Shown: positions 25,392 through 36,765, counted from the first letter of the stretch. The stretch: 64,000 nt of DNA from Sphagnum compactum (GCA_965153455.1 OZ234493.1:31982213-32046212), one strand, 5' to 3'. Numbers and translations: made by a program. Notes: generated from the sequence alone by a model not told the origin.

Positions 25392-26235
25392 TTGAAAAAC
25401 TCTGCGATGGCACTTGATGTGGCACCGCTGTTGTGTCTTTTCAATGTAGCGTCAGACATTTTCACGCTGAAAAAGGACAATGCCAAGACGTATTGTAATA
25501 ACGTCGGGCTCAATGTTCCAGACAATGCACCCCTGGCGGTCTACCAGGTAGCCTTAGCTGGGCACTGGCTAGTCATGGGCCTCAAGACCAACAGCTCACC
25601 TGTTGATGCGTGGTTGTCCAAGATGGAGGCGACCATCGAAAACAGTGCATCTCTTGCGGCTGTTAGCAACCTTGCGGTCAACCAACTGATGGAGCGTGAG
25701 GCAGCCGCGGCTATCACAACCAAGGCTACTTTAGCGGAAGAGCCCAAGTGGACCATAGTGATGGCCAAGAACATGCGCCAGGTGGTCAGCTGGGCTGTGG
25801 AGACCCTGGCTGACGCGCCCAAACAGGAGGAGCGCAAGCTCAACTTACGCCTCATGGGTTTTGAGGCTAAGGAGGGCGAGACCAAGAAGGAGCTGGTACA
25901 GCGGTTCAACACAGAGCTATTGCAAGGGCAAATGAGGCTACGCACCAAGGTCGTCGCCGCCAGGCGGTAGCGGCTTGCGAACGCGCGAGCTTCCACCTCG
26001 ACGGTAGGTGCGCGCTCTGATGCGATCTAGCTGAAATTCGCAATAAGCGAAGACCGTCAGGGCGCAAAAGCCTAGCGGGGACCAAGCTAGGCCTAAACGA
26101 GGACCTCACGCCCGTGCAATAGGCGTTCAAGTCGCAACTATGGCCGCTGTTCAAGGAGGCCAAGGCAGCAGGCAAATGCGCCCTTTGGCGCGCAGCCGAG
26201 CTCTTCATCAATGGCACTTGGATTTGCTCACCCTC
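25392..26235 (+). pseudogene. LINE-A ORF1-like RRM region
   Basis: 25392-25970 encodes an Ala-rich, probably coiled segment ending in LNLRLMGFEAKEGETKKELV, the first strand and turn of the RRM of L1-type ORF1 proteins. After frame breaks the match resumes near 26128 with LWPLFKEAKAAGKCALWRAA and an ELFINGTW motif typical of the end of that domain. About 15 codons later the endonuclease begins, with no ORF boundary visible, so the RRM part may have been fused to ORF2. Confidence 0.6.
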
Positions 26236-26259
26236 CTCTATCTAAGGCCACGGGGACCA

Positions 26260-27140
26260 GAGAGACCTATGCATGGTATTATGGAACATGCACGGGGGTG
26301 GTGTAAAAAAATTGGAAACGGGGGTGCAAATACTAGAGTTATTTCAGGATGCTGACCTTGTATTATTAACCAAAACCTGACACTTCCCAGGCCAACATTT
26401 GCCACACGTTGAAGGGTTTGACTCACTTGCGGTTGTGCGCATTGTGAAGCCGGGAAGAACAAAAACGATAAAACATAACGGGGGGTTGCTGTTTACTTTC
26501 GTAGTCACTTCAGCCCAAACCTATCATAGTGGAAGGAAGGAAGCCATGATTCTTATCTATGGCTACGGGTCAGCAGGGGTGTTGCCCTCACTTGTATGTC
26601 TGCGTGGTGTATGCTGCCCCTATTGGCTCCAAACATGAGAGCGAATCCTTGTTCTAAAACCTAGCAACAGATATTGCTGAAGTTCAGACTCTAGGGGGCA
26701 TAGTATTATTGGGAGGGGATTTTAATATGCGTACTGCAACGTTACCAGATACCATTGACACTAGCGACCTTTGTGAACTATTACAGGCGCCTGAACTTGT
26801 TGAGACTTAGCAACCAAGTGTTGTGGTTAAACGACAGAATCGCGACGCTAATGTTGGCGGTTAGGGCCGCAAGCTCCTGGACCTATGTTGTGACGCTAGA
26901 TTGCTCATCCTCAATGGCTGAACACTTGGTGACGAATCAAGGGAGTTCATTTGCTTGGCAAATGGGCGGCGTAGCACTATCGATTATATTGTTGGCTCAC
27001 CTGCAATTTGGCAAGTTGCTACACACCTCGAGGTGATAACAGATGACACCCGCTATTGTGCGATGGGGGGAGACTCTGACCACAGGCCGTTACGCCTACG
27101 GTTGAACATCGATTATAACTTTGTTGAGCCACAACATATA
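26260..27140 (+). pseudogene. LINE-A endonuclease domain
   Basis: Recognisable exonuclease-endonuclease-phosphatase motifs occur in order across frames: VLWNMHG (near 26275), LVLLTKT, GGDFNMR (near 26709), STIDYIVGS (near 26970) and SDHRPL (near 27080). These are the metal-binding and catalytic blocks of the LINE apurinic endonuclease that nicks target DNA. Frames change several times, so no functional protein is possible. Confidence 0.7.
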
Positions 27141-27526
27141 GTTGTAACAATTTTTTTTTACCTAGGTTCAAATTTGATAAATCAAAAGCTGAAGAGTATC
27201 AGTTTGCACTAGCAGCGAATCTTGGAAACCTATGGGTTGCTTACTCAACCGGGCATCTGGGGGTAGATGGGTTAGCTGACCTACTGCAATAGTGCGTGGG
27301 TGTTACAGCAGAGTCTACTTTTAGTAACAAGCCTTCGGGAGGAAACTATAGAATGACACATTGCTATAAACCCTGGTTTGATGCTGACGGCTATATAATG
27401 AAGCGTGAGCTGAGGCTCTAGCTGAAAGCCAACCCCGATTCACACGTCATTAAACATCAGGCAAGTAAACTTAAAAAATTACTAAAAAAGAACAGAATTT
27501 TTTGGGAAACTACAAGAACTCAACAT

Positions 27527-28935
27527 ATGTGTACGTTTGCTAAGGTGCATGCAGTTTCGTTCTGGAAAAAGTACCGGCCAAGGGCACCCGTTGTGGGCAA
27601 AATCAATGCAGCTACGTTTTTGGAAAGCTTCCGCGAGCTAGTTGGCCAGTCTCCGCCACCCATACGGCTGCGAATTGATCACTCGGCCCAGGTGATGGAA
27701 CCTCCACCTAGCCACACCCTAAACATAGATATCACACTTGCTAAGCTGCTTGAGGCGCTAAAAAATCTACAAAGGAATAAGGCTGCTGGTTTGGATGGTA
27801 TGAAAGCTGAGTTCATTTTGGATGCGGGAGAGCTGCTACACATGCCATTATTGACAGTGTTCAATTGCTTTCTAATGGAAGGCTTTCCAAAAGCCCTTTC
27901 CACTGGGGTGGTCCACGTGCTCTTTAAAAGGGGCGATGCCTCTGAATTTGATAACTATAGGGGGACAACTATTGGGCCTATCTTAGCAAAGTTATTCACT
28001 ATGATCCTTGACAAAAGGCTGAGCGAGTGGGCTGAACAACATGGGTTGCGTGCCAAGGGTCAAGCTGGGTTCGCAAAGATTACAACACTACTGACCAACT
28101 CTTCATACTGCAAACTCTGATAAATAATAGTAAAGCAAAAAAGAAGCCACTTTATTGTTGCTTTGTGGACTTCAAAAAGACGTTCGATACTGTGCCGCGT
28201 GAAGTGTTGTGGGAAGTGTTGGCTAGCCTTGGGGTGGAAGGACGCTTCTTGTGATGCCTATAGGCGATGTATACCAAGGATACCGTACACATCAACCACC
28301 CAAGCGAGGGTGTCACCTCCAGCTTCAAGTGCCAACAAGGTGTGAAGCAAGGTTGCCCTCTCAGCCCCCTACTGTTTGGGCTATATTTGGATGCCTTGGA
28401 GGGGCGCCTGGACGGCAGAGAATGCGATGCACTGACCTTAGCAAACGTGCACGTATGGGTGTTGCTTTTTTGCAGATGACCTTGCTCTGACGTTGAAGTC
28501 AGAGCCGGGATTGCAACAATAGTTTAATGCGCTCCAGCAGTTCTGTGCTGAACGTGGACTTACAGTGAACGTGAAAAAAAACAAAAGTCATGGTGTTCAA
28601 CTCTACTGACCCATGCCAAGAGTTTGTGTTTGAAGGTGATGCTATTAAGCGTGTGCAGACCTTCAAATACCTGGGGATCTTGCTCGAGACCACCCCGAAC
28701 TTGGACAGTGCAGTGGAACATTTAGCAATTGCCAATAGGCGCTCGCTGTTCGCATTGAACCGCCGTTGTGCCGAGCTACGTATTATGGATGTCTAGTTAC
28801 GTTGTGACCTCTTCAACACGTTGGTGCATTCCACAACAAACTATGCTTGTGAGGTTTGGGTGGATTCCAAGAAAATAGAGGCTATTGAAGTAGTGTACCG
28901 AGGGTTCCTCAAGTCCTTGCTCGGGGTGTAAAAAA
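27527..28935 (+). pseudogene. LINE-A reverse transcriptase
   Basis: RT blocks in order: NLQRNKAAGLDGMKAEFI, NYRGTTIGPILAKLF, CFVDFKKTFDTVPR (near 28155), QGCPLSPLLFGLYLDALE (near 28350), ADDLALTL at the active site (near 28478) and FKYLGILLE (near 28665). Frameshifts lie between blocks, one in a T-run directly before the ADD motif, and stops follow at about 28520, 28795 and 28930. The motifs are those of LINE, not LTR, reverse transcriptases. Confidence 0.8.
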
Positions 28936-29349
28936 CAACTAGCACGTCCATCGTGTTGGCAAAATTTGGCAAATTCCCCTTTGCACATTTTGCATGGGGA
29001 CAAGCGCTGTTGTACTATAACCGTGTTGACGCACTCCCAAATTCCTAGTGGACCCACTTGAGGGTCCAAGTGTGTGGCAATGCGGAAGGAGTTGGAACTT
29101 GGAGCACGCTCCCGACTTCTAGCACTAGAGGGGGGGGTGAGAGGGGTGTGCTAGAAGTCCCGGGATAGACTAGGAAGAGTTGACAAGCTTTACTCACTCA
29201 CACGGGCCTGCATGAAACCACACAAAGTGGTTAGAACTCATTCTGGGTCCTTTTGGTGTTGGGACAGCCACGGGTGAACTCGGACTCACTTTGACACACC
29301 ACACCCCGGGCTCGGGAGTAAGCCACCACCTTACTCCCTATAGTATACT

Positions 29350-29363
29350 CTGTGACTCGTCGC
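29350..29363 (+). repeat. LINE-B target-site duplication, left copy
   Basis: CTGTGACTCGTCGC, repeated exactly at 36752-36765. The uninterrupted 5' LTR has the single site with two base differences (near 43040). Confidence 0.95.
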
Positions 29364-29469
29364 ATACGCTGCGGCTCGCCGCACTCCGTTCCCGGTTCAC
29401 GTATCAGAGAGGAGTGCAGTTCTAGATACCGAAATCAAAATTTCTTGATGTTTTCCTGAGCGCTTTTCG

Positions 29470-31782
29470 ATGGTGAAGTCGAATATCTCATCTGAGGCTG
29501 AAGATTTTCAAATCTCCAAACTTAATGAGTTCTCTCTCGTCGCTGATAGAATTAGGAAGGCGGGCCGAAACGCACGGCAAGGAGTTGGAAAGTTCAAAAG
29601 CAACACCAACCCTAACGGTGGCGGCGCCCGCCTTCCCGATCTTTCAAGCGGAGAAAATAATCAGCTCACCAACGGATCTTTTCCTTCGGCTGCTCCGATA
29701 GTGCTGTGCTCTCACGATTCTCCTCACGAGCTAAGCGATGCTCCTCACGGAAAATTGCTCAGCGAAGGAGAGAGAAAAGCAACTCTAGCATCGGAGGCCC
29801 AGACTGTGCCCGTAAGCTCGACGAGATGTCTATTCCAGGACCGAGGGACGCAAGCAACCTCGGAAAGGAGCGATGGCGGAGCCCGAAAAGTTCATCTTCA
29901 ACGGTCATTTCCGGACTCTCTCCTCCCGGACATCCCAGCGAAAGCTTCAACGGACGCGGACGAGGCATCAGGTCAATCTTCTCCTCTCCAGGTACTCTCC
30001 TCTCAATCCCTCTCTCTCCCTCGTTTATCAGAACCCGTTTCTGTGCTCGGTGGGGGAAAGTTGGATCAGGAAGCCCGGGGAGCCACGGCTGCGAAGCAAG
30101 TGGCAAGGGAAGACACCTCAGCTGCAAGAGCGAAGGATCCAAGCGAGAAGAACGACAGAAGAACATTGAGAAAGAAGCCGAGCATACATACATCGGCTCC
30201 GCCTACAAATCCGACTCTGATCGTGCAGCCGGGCAATGGACCAGGAAGAACCTCCCCCGCGGGGGAGGAAACCCAAGGCCCATCGCCGGTTGACTACAGC
30301 GTGGAGCTCAAGGTGGATTTCCCGAAAGAAATGGTGAAAGAAATGCAAGGCAACGCGGCCAGGAAGGCTCGCAGAACAATCATTGGTCGAATGATCGAAG
30401 GAAGAGCGACCTTCAAAGAACTTCAAGAGGCTCTGAGGCTCCACCTTCCGGCCACATACACTTCAACAACGCTCTTAACGAGAGGCTTCTTCCTCGTCCT
30501 CTTCGAGAATGAGGAAGGAGCTACACAAACCAGAAAGCTCGCATCGGTGGACTGGAACGGGCTCAGCCTTTCCTTTTCCAGATACAACCCGAACTTTAAC
30601 GCCAACGCGCAAGGAGCGGAAGCACTCCTCACGCACACAATAAAGGTACAATTTCCTGACCTACACGAGCAGTTCAGAAACGAGAAAGCTCTCACCATAA
30701 TGGCGAGCAAGCTCGGTGAGGTGCTCGACATAGAGGAGGCAGACTCGTACATGAAGAGACCCGCCGGCCCAATGGTGACGATCGAAGTGAAGACCATCAC
30801 CAAGTTAGCGGGATATATCAGGATCCCCTCCATGGCGGAGGGCGCCTCCGTCACGGACACAATTCGCCAGAGCATTCTGTACTCGGGACTCCCAAACCAA
30901 TGCAGAAAATGCCGAAGATTCGGGCATCAAGCCCGAACGTGCAACAACGCAAGAAGCAAAACATATGCTGGGGTCACAACACACAACTCCTCATCAAACG
31001 CGACTGACGGCGGGCTGCTGAGAGCGCGCCAATCCCTTGGAATCGCCACGCGCGAGAAGGAGCACGGCCCCACTCTGACAGCGGCTCACGATCCGCAGAC
31101 CGCCGATAGAATACGAGATCGCACGGGAACGAGGAAGTCGTGGAATCGTACCTCGGCCCCACTCCCATCGACAGATACGACAAGAGCTCAGGTAAGCAAT
31201 CGGTCATCGAATCCTCACCGAAGCTCACCAATCGAAGCTCAGACGGACCTAGAAATGTCCGAACCTTCATCGCCTCCAAGCCGGGCAAGGGGTGAAACTC
31301 GGGCGGAGCCCAAAAATCCCCCAGAGACTGCCACGACACCTAAAAACAAACTTTGTTTCGGGCTTCCCGGAATCCCCGACCCGCAAGCACAAAAGTTGGA
31401 CGCGAAGACTAACCCATTCGCGATCTTTAACGAAGGAAGCCGAGGGGAAAGCAAGTGCAACAGGCAGCAAGAGGACGTCTCGGAAGGCTGGCCCTTCCAA
31501 GGACAAAGGAAGCATGCTCCCAAGCTCGCTTCGCCCAGGCCGGAATCGCAACACGCTCTCCCCCACACCCCCCAACAAGACACAACGCCTGGAGGAAAAA
31601 GAGGACAGCTCCACTCAGAGGTTCACACCTCTTTCTTCTCTTCCCTCGGCATGTCAATCCCAGACAACGGAGAACCATTTAGAGCTAGGATTTGGCCGGT
31701 CCTTACAAGAGAGAAAAATGGAAATACGGAGACCTTAGTTCACTTCAAAAATCAGAACAAACCGAGCCTCCCGCTCAGTTAA
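29470..31782 (+). CDS. LINE-B ORF1, nucleic-acid-binding protein with CCHC knuckle
   Basis: 770 codons from ATG 29470. A Ser/Pro-rich disordered N-terminus leads into a globular part, about residues 270-470 (TIIGRMIEGRATFKELQEAL, then TRGFFLVLFENEEGA), resembling the DUF4283 domain of plant LINE ORF1 proteins. The zinc knuckle C478-x2-C481-x4-H486-x4-C491 (CRKCRRFGHQARTC) follows. The remaining 280 residues are low complexity. ORF1 proteins of this type coat LINE RNA. The last 91 bases overlap the next frame in -1 phase. Confidence 0.85.
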   Translation: MVKSNISSEAEDFQISKLNEFSLVADRIRKAGRNARQGVGKFKSNTNPNGGGARLPDLSSGENNQLTNGSFPSAAPIVLCSHDSPHELSDAPHGKLLSEGERKATLASEAQTVPVSSTRCLFQDRGTQATSERSDGGARKVHLQRSFPDSLLPDIPAKASTDADEASGQSSPLQVLSSQSLSLPRLSEPVSVLGGGKLDQEARGATAAKQVAREDTSAARAKDPSEKNDRRTLRKKPSIHTSAPPTNPTLIVQPGNGPGRTSPAGEETQGPSPVDYSVELKVDFPKEMVKEMQGNAARKARRTIIGRMIEGRATFKELQEALRLHLPATYTSTTLLTRGFFLVLFENEEGATQTRKLASVDWNGLSLSFSRYNPNFNANAQGAEALLTHTIKVQFPDLHEQFRNEKALTIMASKLGEVLDIEEADSYMKRPAGPMVTIEVKTITKLAGYIRIPSMAEGASVTDTIRQSILYSGLPNQCRKCRRFGHQARTCNNARSKTYAGVTTHNSSSNATDGGLLRARQSLGIATREKEHGPTLTAAHDPQTADRIRDRTGTRKSWNRTSAPLPSTDTTRAQVSNRSSNPHRSSPIEAQTDLEMSEPSSPPSRARGETRAEPKNPPETATTPKNKLCFGLPGIPDPQAQKLDAKTNPFAIFNEGSRGESKCNRQQEDVSEGWPFQGQRKHAPKLASPRPESQHALPHTPQQDTTPGGKRGQLHSEVHTSFFSSLGMSIPDNGEPFRARIWPVLTREKNGNTETLVHFKNQNKPSLPLS

Positions 31783-32363
31783 GAATCACGGGTTCCGCCG
31801 AAGTCACTTGGAATCAGGACTCGGCCTGGGCGGACCTTATTCAAAGACTAGAGACGGAACTAGAAGAGAAAGTTCTGAGATACAAGTTAACGCTCAAAGA
31901 GCGGCCCCAACTAGAGTGGAGCTGGCAAAAGGAGCCGAGCAGAGGCGGGACGGAATGCACCATCCTAGCCCACATCGACTCGGGATCCAGTGCATTGAGC
32001 ACCCAAAACAAACGCCACTTGCACTGGAAAGTCCTGGACAACTCGCACGAAATGAGCAACGAGATGGAATTCTCGGCTCAAGCCCATAACCTGCTGATGA
32101 AGACCGAGGCCACGCTTTCGGAACACCAAGAAAGCAAAAACCGATCAGCCAGCATTCAAGCTTCGCCACAGGCGGCGAGAAAGAAGAGGTTCATCAAGCT
32201 CAACCTCAATCTATTTGACCCGCAGCCGACGATCAAGAACTGCCCCGCCATTCCGAACCAAGAGCAAGAGGTCGGAAGCAAAGAGGATCAAACAAGAGAG
32301 ACGCCAGAAGAAGAGGGATCGATCGGCCACAAGGCCGCCCGGAATCGACTCACCTATGTCTGA
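31692..32363 (+). CDS. LINE-B intervening frame between ORF1 and ORF2
   Basis: 223 codons, overlapping the end of ORF1 by 91 bases (-1 phase) and ending in TGA 32361-32363, which lies within the first codons of ORF2 (ATG 32356, sequence ATGTCTGA). The product is Gln/Glu/Lys-rich, has a helix-prone middle (WADLIQRLETELEEKVLRYK), and resembles no family I know. It could be the C-terminal part of ORF1 reached by a frameshift or after an indel, or a separate ORF. Its fit between the two ORFs argues against chance. Confidence 0.5.
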   Translation: MAGPYKREKWKYGDLSSLQKSEQTEPPAQLRITGSAEVTWNQDSAWADLIQRLETELEEKVLRYKLTLKERPQLEWSWQKEPSRGGTECTILAHIDSGSSALSTQNKRHLHWKVLDNSHEMSNEMEFSAQAHNLLMKTEATLSEHQESKNRSASIQASPQAARKKRFIKLNLNLFDPQPTIKNCPAIPNQEQEVGSKEDQTRETPEEEGSIGHKAARNRLTYV

Positions 32364-35300
32364 TAAAACGTTAACTCTGGCTTCCCTCAACGTCAGGGGC
32401 ATAAGGAGGGACTCCCCCAAACCCAAGGAGATCAAAGCTTGGATGGCCTCACTACCCTCCCCTCCTCAAGTCCTCCTAATTCAAGAGCATCACCTTGGCA
32501 AAGAAGACATTCAGAATGCAGCGAAGGGTATGGAATTTTGGAACGGTACCGCGCTGTGGAACGAGGGCATTCCCATGGGCCCCTCGCAAAGGATGAGTGC
32601 TGGAACGGCAATCTTGATAGACAGAGCGTCCTCCCCGCTCATCAAAGACCATGGCATTCTGATGGAAGGCCGGGCTCAATTCGTATCGCTCCAGTCCCCG
32701 GAGGGGGGGACTCTAACGATCATCAATGTGTACGCCCAGCGATCATCAAGAGAGAGGGCCCCCCTCTAGCGAAAAATCACCCAGGCGGATTTTGCAACGG
32801 ACCATGTCGTGGTGGGAGGGGACTTCAACCACCTCGAGGAGACAACACGACGTGGAACAGCCGGCGAAAGGCAAATCCACAGGCGGGAGGCAGCCGCCTG
32901 GCACCAAATGACATTGAGATATGGCCTCGCTGACGCCTGGACGCTCGATAGCTTCAGGAAGATGTCGAAGAAGAGCTTCACCTTCGACAACGGTAGAGCC
33001 GGAGCCCTTTCGGCCGTCTCAAGGATCGACAAATTTCTTGTCTCACAAGAAATCGAGGAAAGAGGCGGACGCATGGAGGCCGCGGCCTCCATCAGAAAAC
33101 TTTCCGACCACTTTCCGCTCATCATCACAATATGGGGACACCACCCACCACCAATCAATTCCGCTCGATTCTTCGACGCGGCCTTGCTCAGCGAGGAGAG
33201 TTGTAGAACCGAGATGTTGGAAGCTTGGAACGGGGGCACGGAGCGCCCCACTGATGGCCGCGGTTGGGCAAAATGGCTCGAGGAGTCATTGTGCAGAGTG
33301 AACCTTTGCAACGCGCGCATGGCAAAAGAAAAAAGGCGTGCTCAGGGGACACGCGTCAGATCATGCGCCAAAAAAATCCAGCTGGCGGAGCTCCAGCTGC
33401 AAAAGGACCCCACTAACGTGGAGGTACGAGAGATCCTGTCGGACGCCCAAGGCAAGCTGGCGGAATACTTCCAAGCCACCGTGGAACGCAACCGACACAT
33501 CACCGCCGCTAATTGGCTCAGGTACGGTGACACCTGCTCCAAACTTTTCTTCGATTTCCACCGAATAGGAAAAAAGAAGACGCTAATGAGGGAACTGGCA
33601 TCCGACGAGGGCACCATCGCGGGCCAATCAGACCTCAGCCACCACGTCACAAACTTCTACTCCCGCCTCTACACCTCGGAAGCCAGCAAGGCCGGCACCG
33701 TGGAAGCACAAGAGCGGTGCTAGCAAAGCGTCCCGAGCAAAATCTCAAGAGAGATGAACGAGAGACTGACACGTCGTCTCTCGCTAGAGGAGGTGCGCGA
33801 CGCCATCAGAGCTTTGCCCAAGGGCAAAGCGCCGGGACACGATGGCATCCCCATGGAGTTTTTCCACGAATTCGAGCAGGAGATCGCCCCGGATCTCTTG
33901 CAAGCCTTCTCGGAAATGCTCACTGAGGGCGCCACCTCGCCTTTCATCAACAAAGGAATCATAACTCTCATCCTGAAATCTGGGGACAGAGCAAAGCTCA
34001 ACAATTGGAGGCCCATAACGCTACTTGGTAGCGTATACAAAATCCTTGCAAAAATTCTCGCCGGAAGGCTCCAAGCGGTCCTCCCGGACACCATACGACC
34101 CAATCAGACGGGTTTCGTGGAAGGGAGGTCAATTCTCGACAACGTATTCATGGCGCAGGAAGCCCTCGGCTGGGCCGAAGAAAGCAATCAAGACTTGGTC
34201 TTATTCTTGCTTGACTTCGAAAAAGCCTTCGATCGTATCGAGTGGAATTTCCTATTCTCCGCTCTGGAAAAACTAGGATTCGATAGCACCTGGATTCGTT
34301 GGGTGACCTCTCTTTACAAGGGGGCTTCATCAGCCATCAAGATGAACGGAGTGACTGGCCCGGATTTCCAATTGGATAGATCGGTGAGGCAAGGTTGCCC
34401 CCTCGCACCGTATCTATTCATTCTTGCCACGGACGTCCTCGGATACTTACTGGCCGACCCCACACACGGGGTAGAGGGCTTGTCTCTCCCGAAGGGCGGC
34501 CTCATTAGAGACCAGACCTTCGCAGATGACACTGCCCTCTACCTCAGAGGAACTCCCTCCAATCTCGACAAGGCCCAAAGCGTCCTAGACCTATTTTGCG
34601 CTGCCTCAGGCGCAAAGATCAACTGGCACAAGTCAGCGGCCATATGGGCAAGCAACAACGAGCGGACTTGGCAATGGGGAACCGACGTAGGACTCAAATG
34701 GGTCCCGGACGGTGAAGGCATCAGGTACCTCGGAGTTCAGGTCGGCTCACACCTTCCGGCAGAAGCCAACTTTGATAAGATGATGATGGCCTTGAAAAGC
34801 AAGCTGATAAGTTGGAGCCACAGCCGTTTATCCCTGGCCGGAAGGATCTTGGTTGCCAACCAGGTCCTCCTGGCTTCCATGTGGTATATCGCCGCGTGTT
34901 GGAACCCCAACCCCCGGATGATCTCCCAGATCAGAGGAGTGGTCAGGAATTTCATCTGGGGCGGCAAGGACGCCCCAGCACGCGCCAAAGTCAAATGGGC
35001 CACACTAACGCTACCGACCCCCCAAGGGGGGTTGGGAATCATCGACCCCAAGGCCCAATCTGAGGCTCTGCTGGCCAAACTGCTCATCAGGGGGCTTGCC
35101 CCGGGAGGCGAACCCTGGAAAGAGCTCCTCCGACACAAGGCTGACCAGACCCGACTCCCCGTTCACAGCAAAGGTCCCAACACCCCGGACCTGAACTGGA
35201 TATTTGCCGCTCCAAAGGTCAAGAGAGTTCCTTGCTCTATGTGGAAGAGCATTATCGGCGCCTGGATGCACGTGAGACCCGGCCTCACCAAGGCGGAACC

Positions 35301-36714
35301 ATCCAACATGGCAGAAATTCTCAGACAACCGTTATTCGGCAACCCTCTAATCCTAAATGAGAGAGGAACTCCGCTAGGCCTGGGCGGCTCGAGGGACGGA
35401 AGCGCATTTGCGAGAGCCGGTCACTCTCGGACAAAGGACCTCTGGAACTCGGAGGCGCAAACCTGGAAAAGCCTCGCAGAACTCGGAATGAGCTACCATC
35501 CCTCAAACAGGGAATGCAAAGAAGCCATCACAGCCAGAATTCCGTGGAGCCTTTCGGAAAGCCCCAACACCCTGAAGGAAGGAGACTGGGTAAGCAACCC
35601 CACTCCCCTCGCAGGGGCCCCGCTCGACTGGATCTACTTCGTGCTCAGCGCAACGTCGGGTCAAGCCAAAGCGATCGAATTCAAAAGAAGCGCCCAAAGC
35701 GGACGCATCCAGGCCTCCACGAATCAAACCATCACCATCGCCACCGGAAACCTTCTTCCGGTCAGGATTCTGGCTCAAGACAGACCCGGATCCCACTTCA
35801 AAATAGCAAGAGAACTGAGGAATCCCAACAAGAAGACCTCGATCTTCTGGATCTTCGAAAACGGCTTCATTCAGGACCTTCCCTGGGACCCAGGGGAATG
35901 GCGATGGCATCCCTCCCAGCCTCTCGGGGACGCGCCTTTCTTCGGATACACCGCCAAGAGAGGCTACATCAATGCCAGGAGCCCTTCGTCCACCCCGCAC
36001 ATAATCTTGTTAATCCAAGGCCTCAATCTCCGCAACACAACAACGTCTCAAGCCATCGCCAGATTATGGCACAATGTTCGCCCAAGGAAAACGAGCACTC
36101 TCATCTGGCTCACCCTCAACCAGGGCCTTCCGGTGGGCTCCTGGCTCAAAATCATGGGCCTCCCCTCGCAATGCAAGGTGTGCAACTCGGGTGCCGAGGA
36201 GACCCCGCAACACTGCCTACTTGACTGTCCTAAAGCTCAAACCGCCTGGAAAGCTTATGAGCGTGTTTGGACCGAATGGAAAACCAACCGAAATCTTGAG
36301 ATCTCCTGGCCCTTCGTTCTCATCGGTGAAGCCGTCCTGGAATACGAAGATGATCCTCCTGGCCAACTCGCGTACCACACGGGCGGCTTCACTTATCCCC
36401 GCCAACCACTCGACATCCTCCGGAGCTTCGTCCTCTACTTTATCTGGTCGGAAAGGTGCAGAAAGCACTTCGATGATCATTACTCCCTTCGCAAAATCTT
36501 GCTAGACGCCTGGGCGGCGACGGTGGAGGTCGGTATGGCCACCTGGAAGGCTATTAGATCTCACCGTCAGCCCAAGGACCCTGAGATTCAGCTTAGCATT
36601 GAGCGTAATTTTAGGAAAGAATGGCTTCACCTGAACATTCTCGGGACGGACAGCGCCACCATTCGGTGGCACTACCTCCCCCCCCTGTACTTTCTCCATT
36701 TATCTAATAATTGA
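32356..36714 (+). pseudogene. LINE-B ORF2: endonuclease and reverse transcriptase, two TAG stops
   Basis: 1452 codons in one frame from ATG 32356, broken only by TAG at 32767-32769 (codon 138) and 33721-33723 (codon 456). The endonuclease blocks are LASLNVRGIRR, LLIQEHHL, VVGGDFNH, SRIDKFL and SDHFPL. The RT blocks are NNWRPITLLGSVYKILAKIL, FLLDFEKAFDRIEW, RQGCPLAPYLFILA and the active site FADD (722-725). The C-terminal cluster is CKVCNSGAEETPQHCLLDCP (from 1273), the zf-RVT of plant L1 elements. The protein nicks target DNA and reverse-transcribes LINE RNA in place. Both stops could be CAG-to-TAG changes; a single retained frame of this length means very little decay. Confidence 0.9.
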
Positions 36715-36715
36715 A

Positions 36716-36751
36716 GGGGCTGCTGCCTCCCTCTCTGCAGGGATTCACCCC
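36716..36751 (+). other. LINE-B 3'-terminal fold-back in place of a poly(A) tail
   Basis: GGGGCTGC (36716-36723) can pair with GCAG (36737-36740) and the terminal CCCC (36748-36751), making a bulged stem that ends at the last base of the element. Whether it is the RT recognition structure is inference. Confidence 0.4.
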
Positions 36752-36765
36752 CTGTGACTCGTCGC
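36752..36765 (+). repeat. LINE-B target-site duplication, right copy
   Basis: Exact copy of 29350-29363; the LTR sequence resumes at 36766 with GGGGGTGGCATCC. Confidence 0.95.

Larger units (their letters stand above)
25392..29026 (+). mobile_element. LINE-A, 5' segment (decayed non-LTR retrotransposon)
   Basis: Coding remains run in order: RRM-like ORF1 segment, apurinic-type endonuclease, reverse transcriptase and part of the post-RT region, all on the plus strand with many stops and frameshifts. The element is interrupted after ...LLYYNRV by the chromovirus at 29027 and resumes at 43670. The ATG at 25406 could be the ORF start. It is the oldest layer of the nest. Confidence 0.85.
29364..36751 (+). 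mobile_element. LINE-B, near-intact L1-like retrotransposon
   Basis: A 7388-bp element inserted in the chromovirus 3' LTR, bounded by a perfect 14-bp duplication CTGTGACTCGTCGC (29350-29363 and 36752-36765). It comprises a 106-bp leader, ORF1 with CCHC knuckle, an intervening 223-codon frame, and ORF2 with endonuclease, RT and C-terminal zinc cluster. GC content is far above the surroundings. No poly(A) tail is present; only 37 bp separate the ORF2 stop from the 3' end. Length and preserved frames indicate a recent, full-length insertion. Confidence 0.95.

Noticed and set aside
35503-36000. Minus-strand ORFs of 100-165 codons opposite LINE-B
   Set aside because: Shadows of the GC-rich LINE-B coding frames; no motifs of their own.
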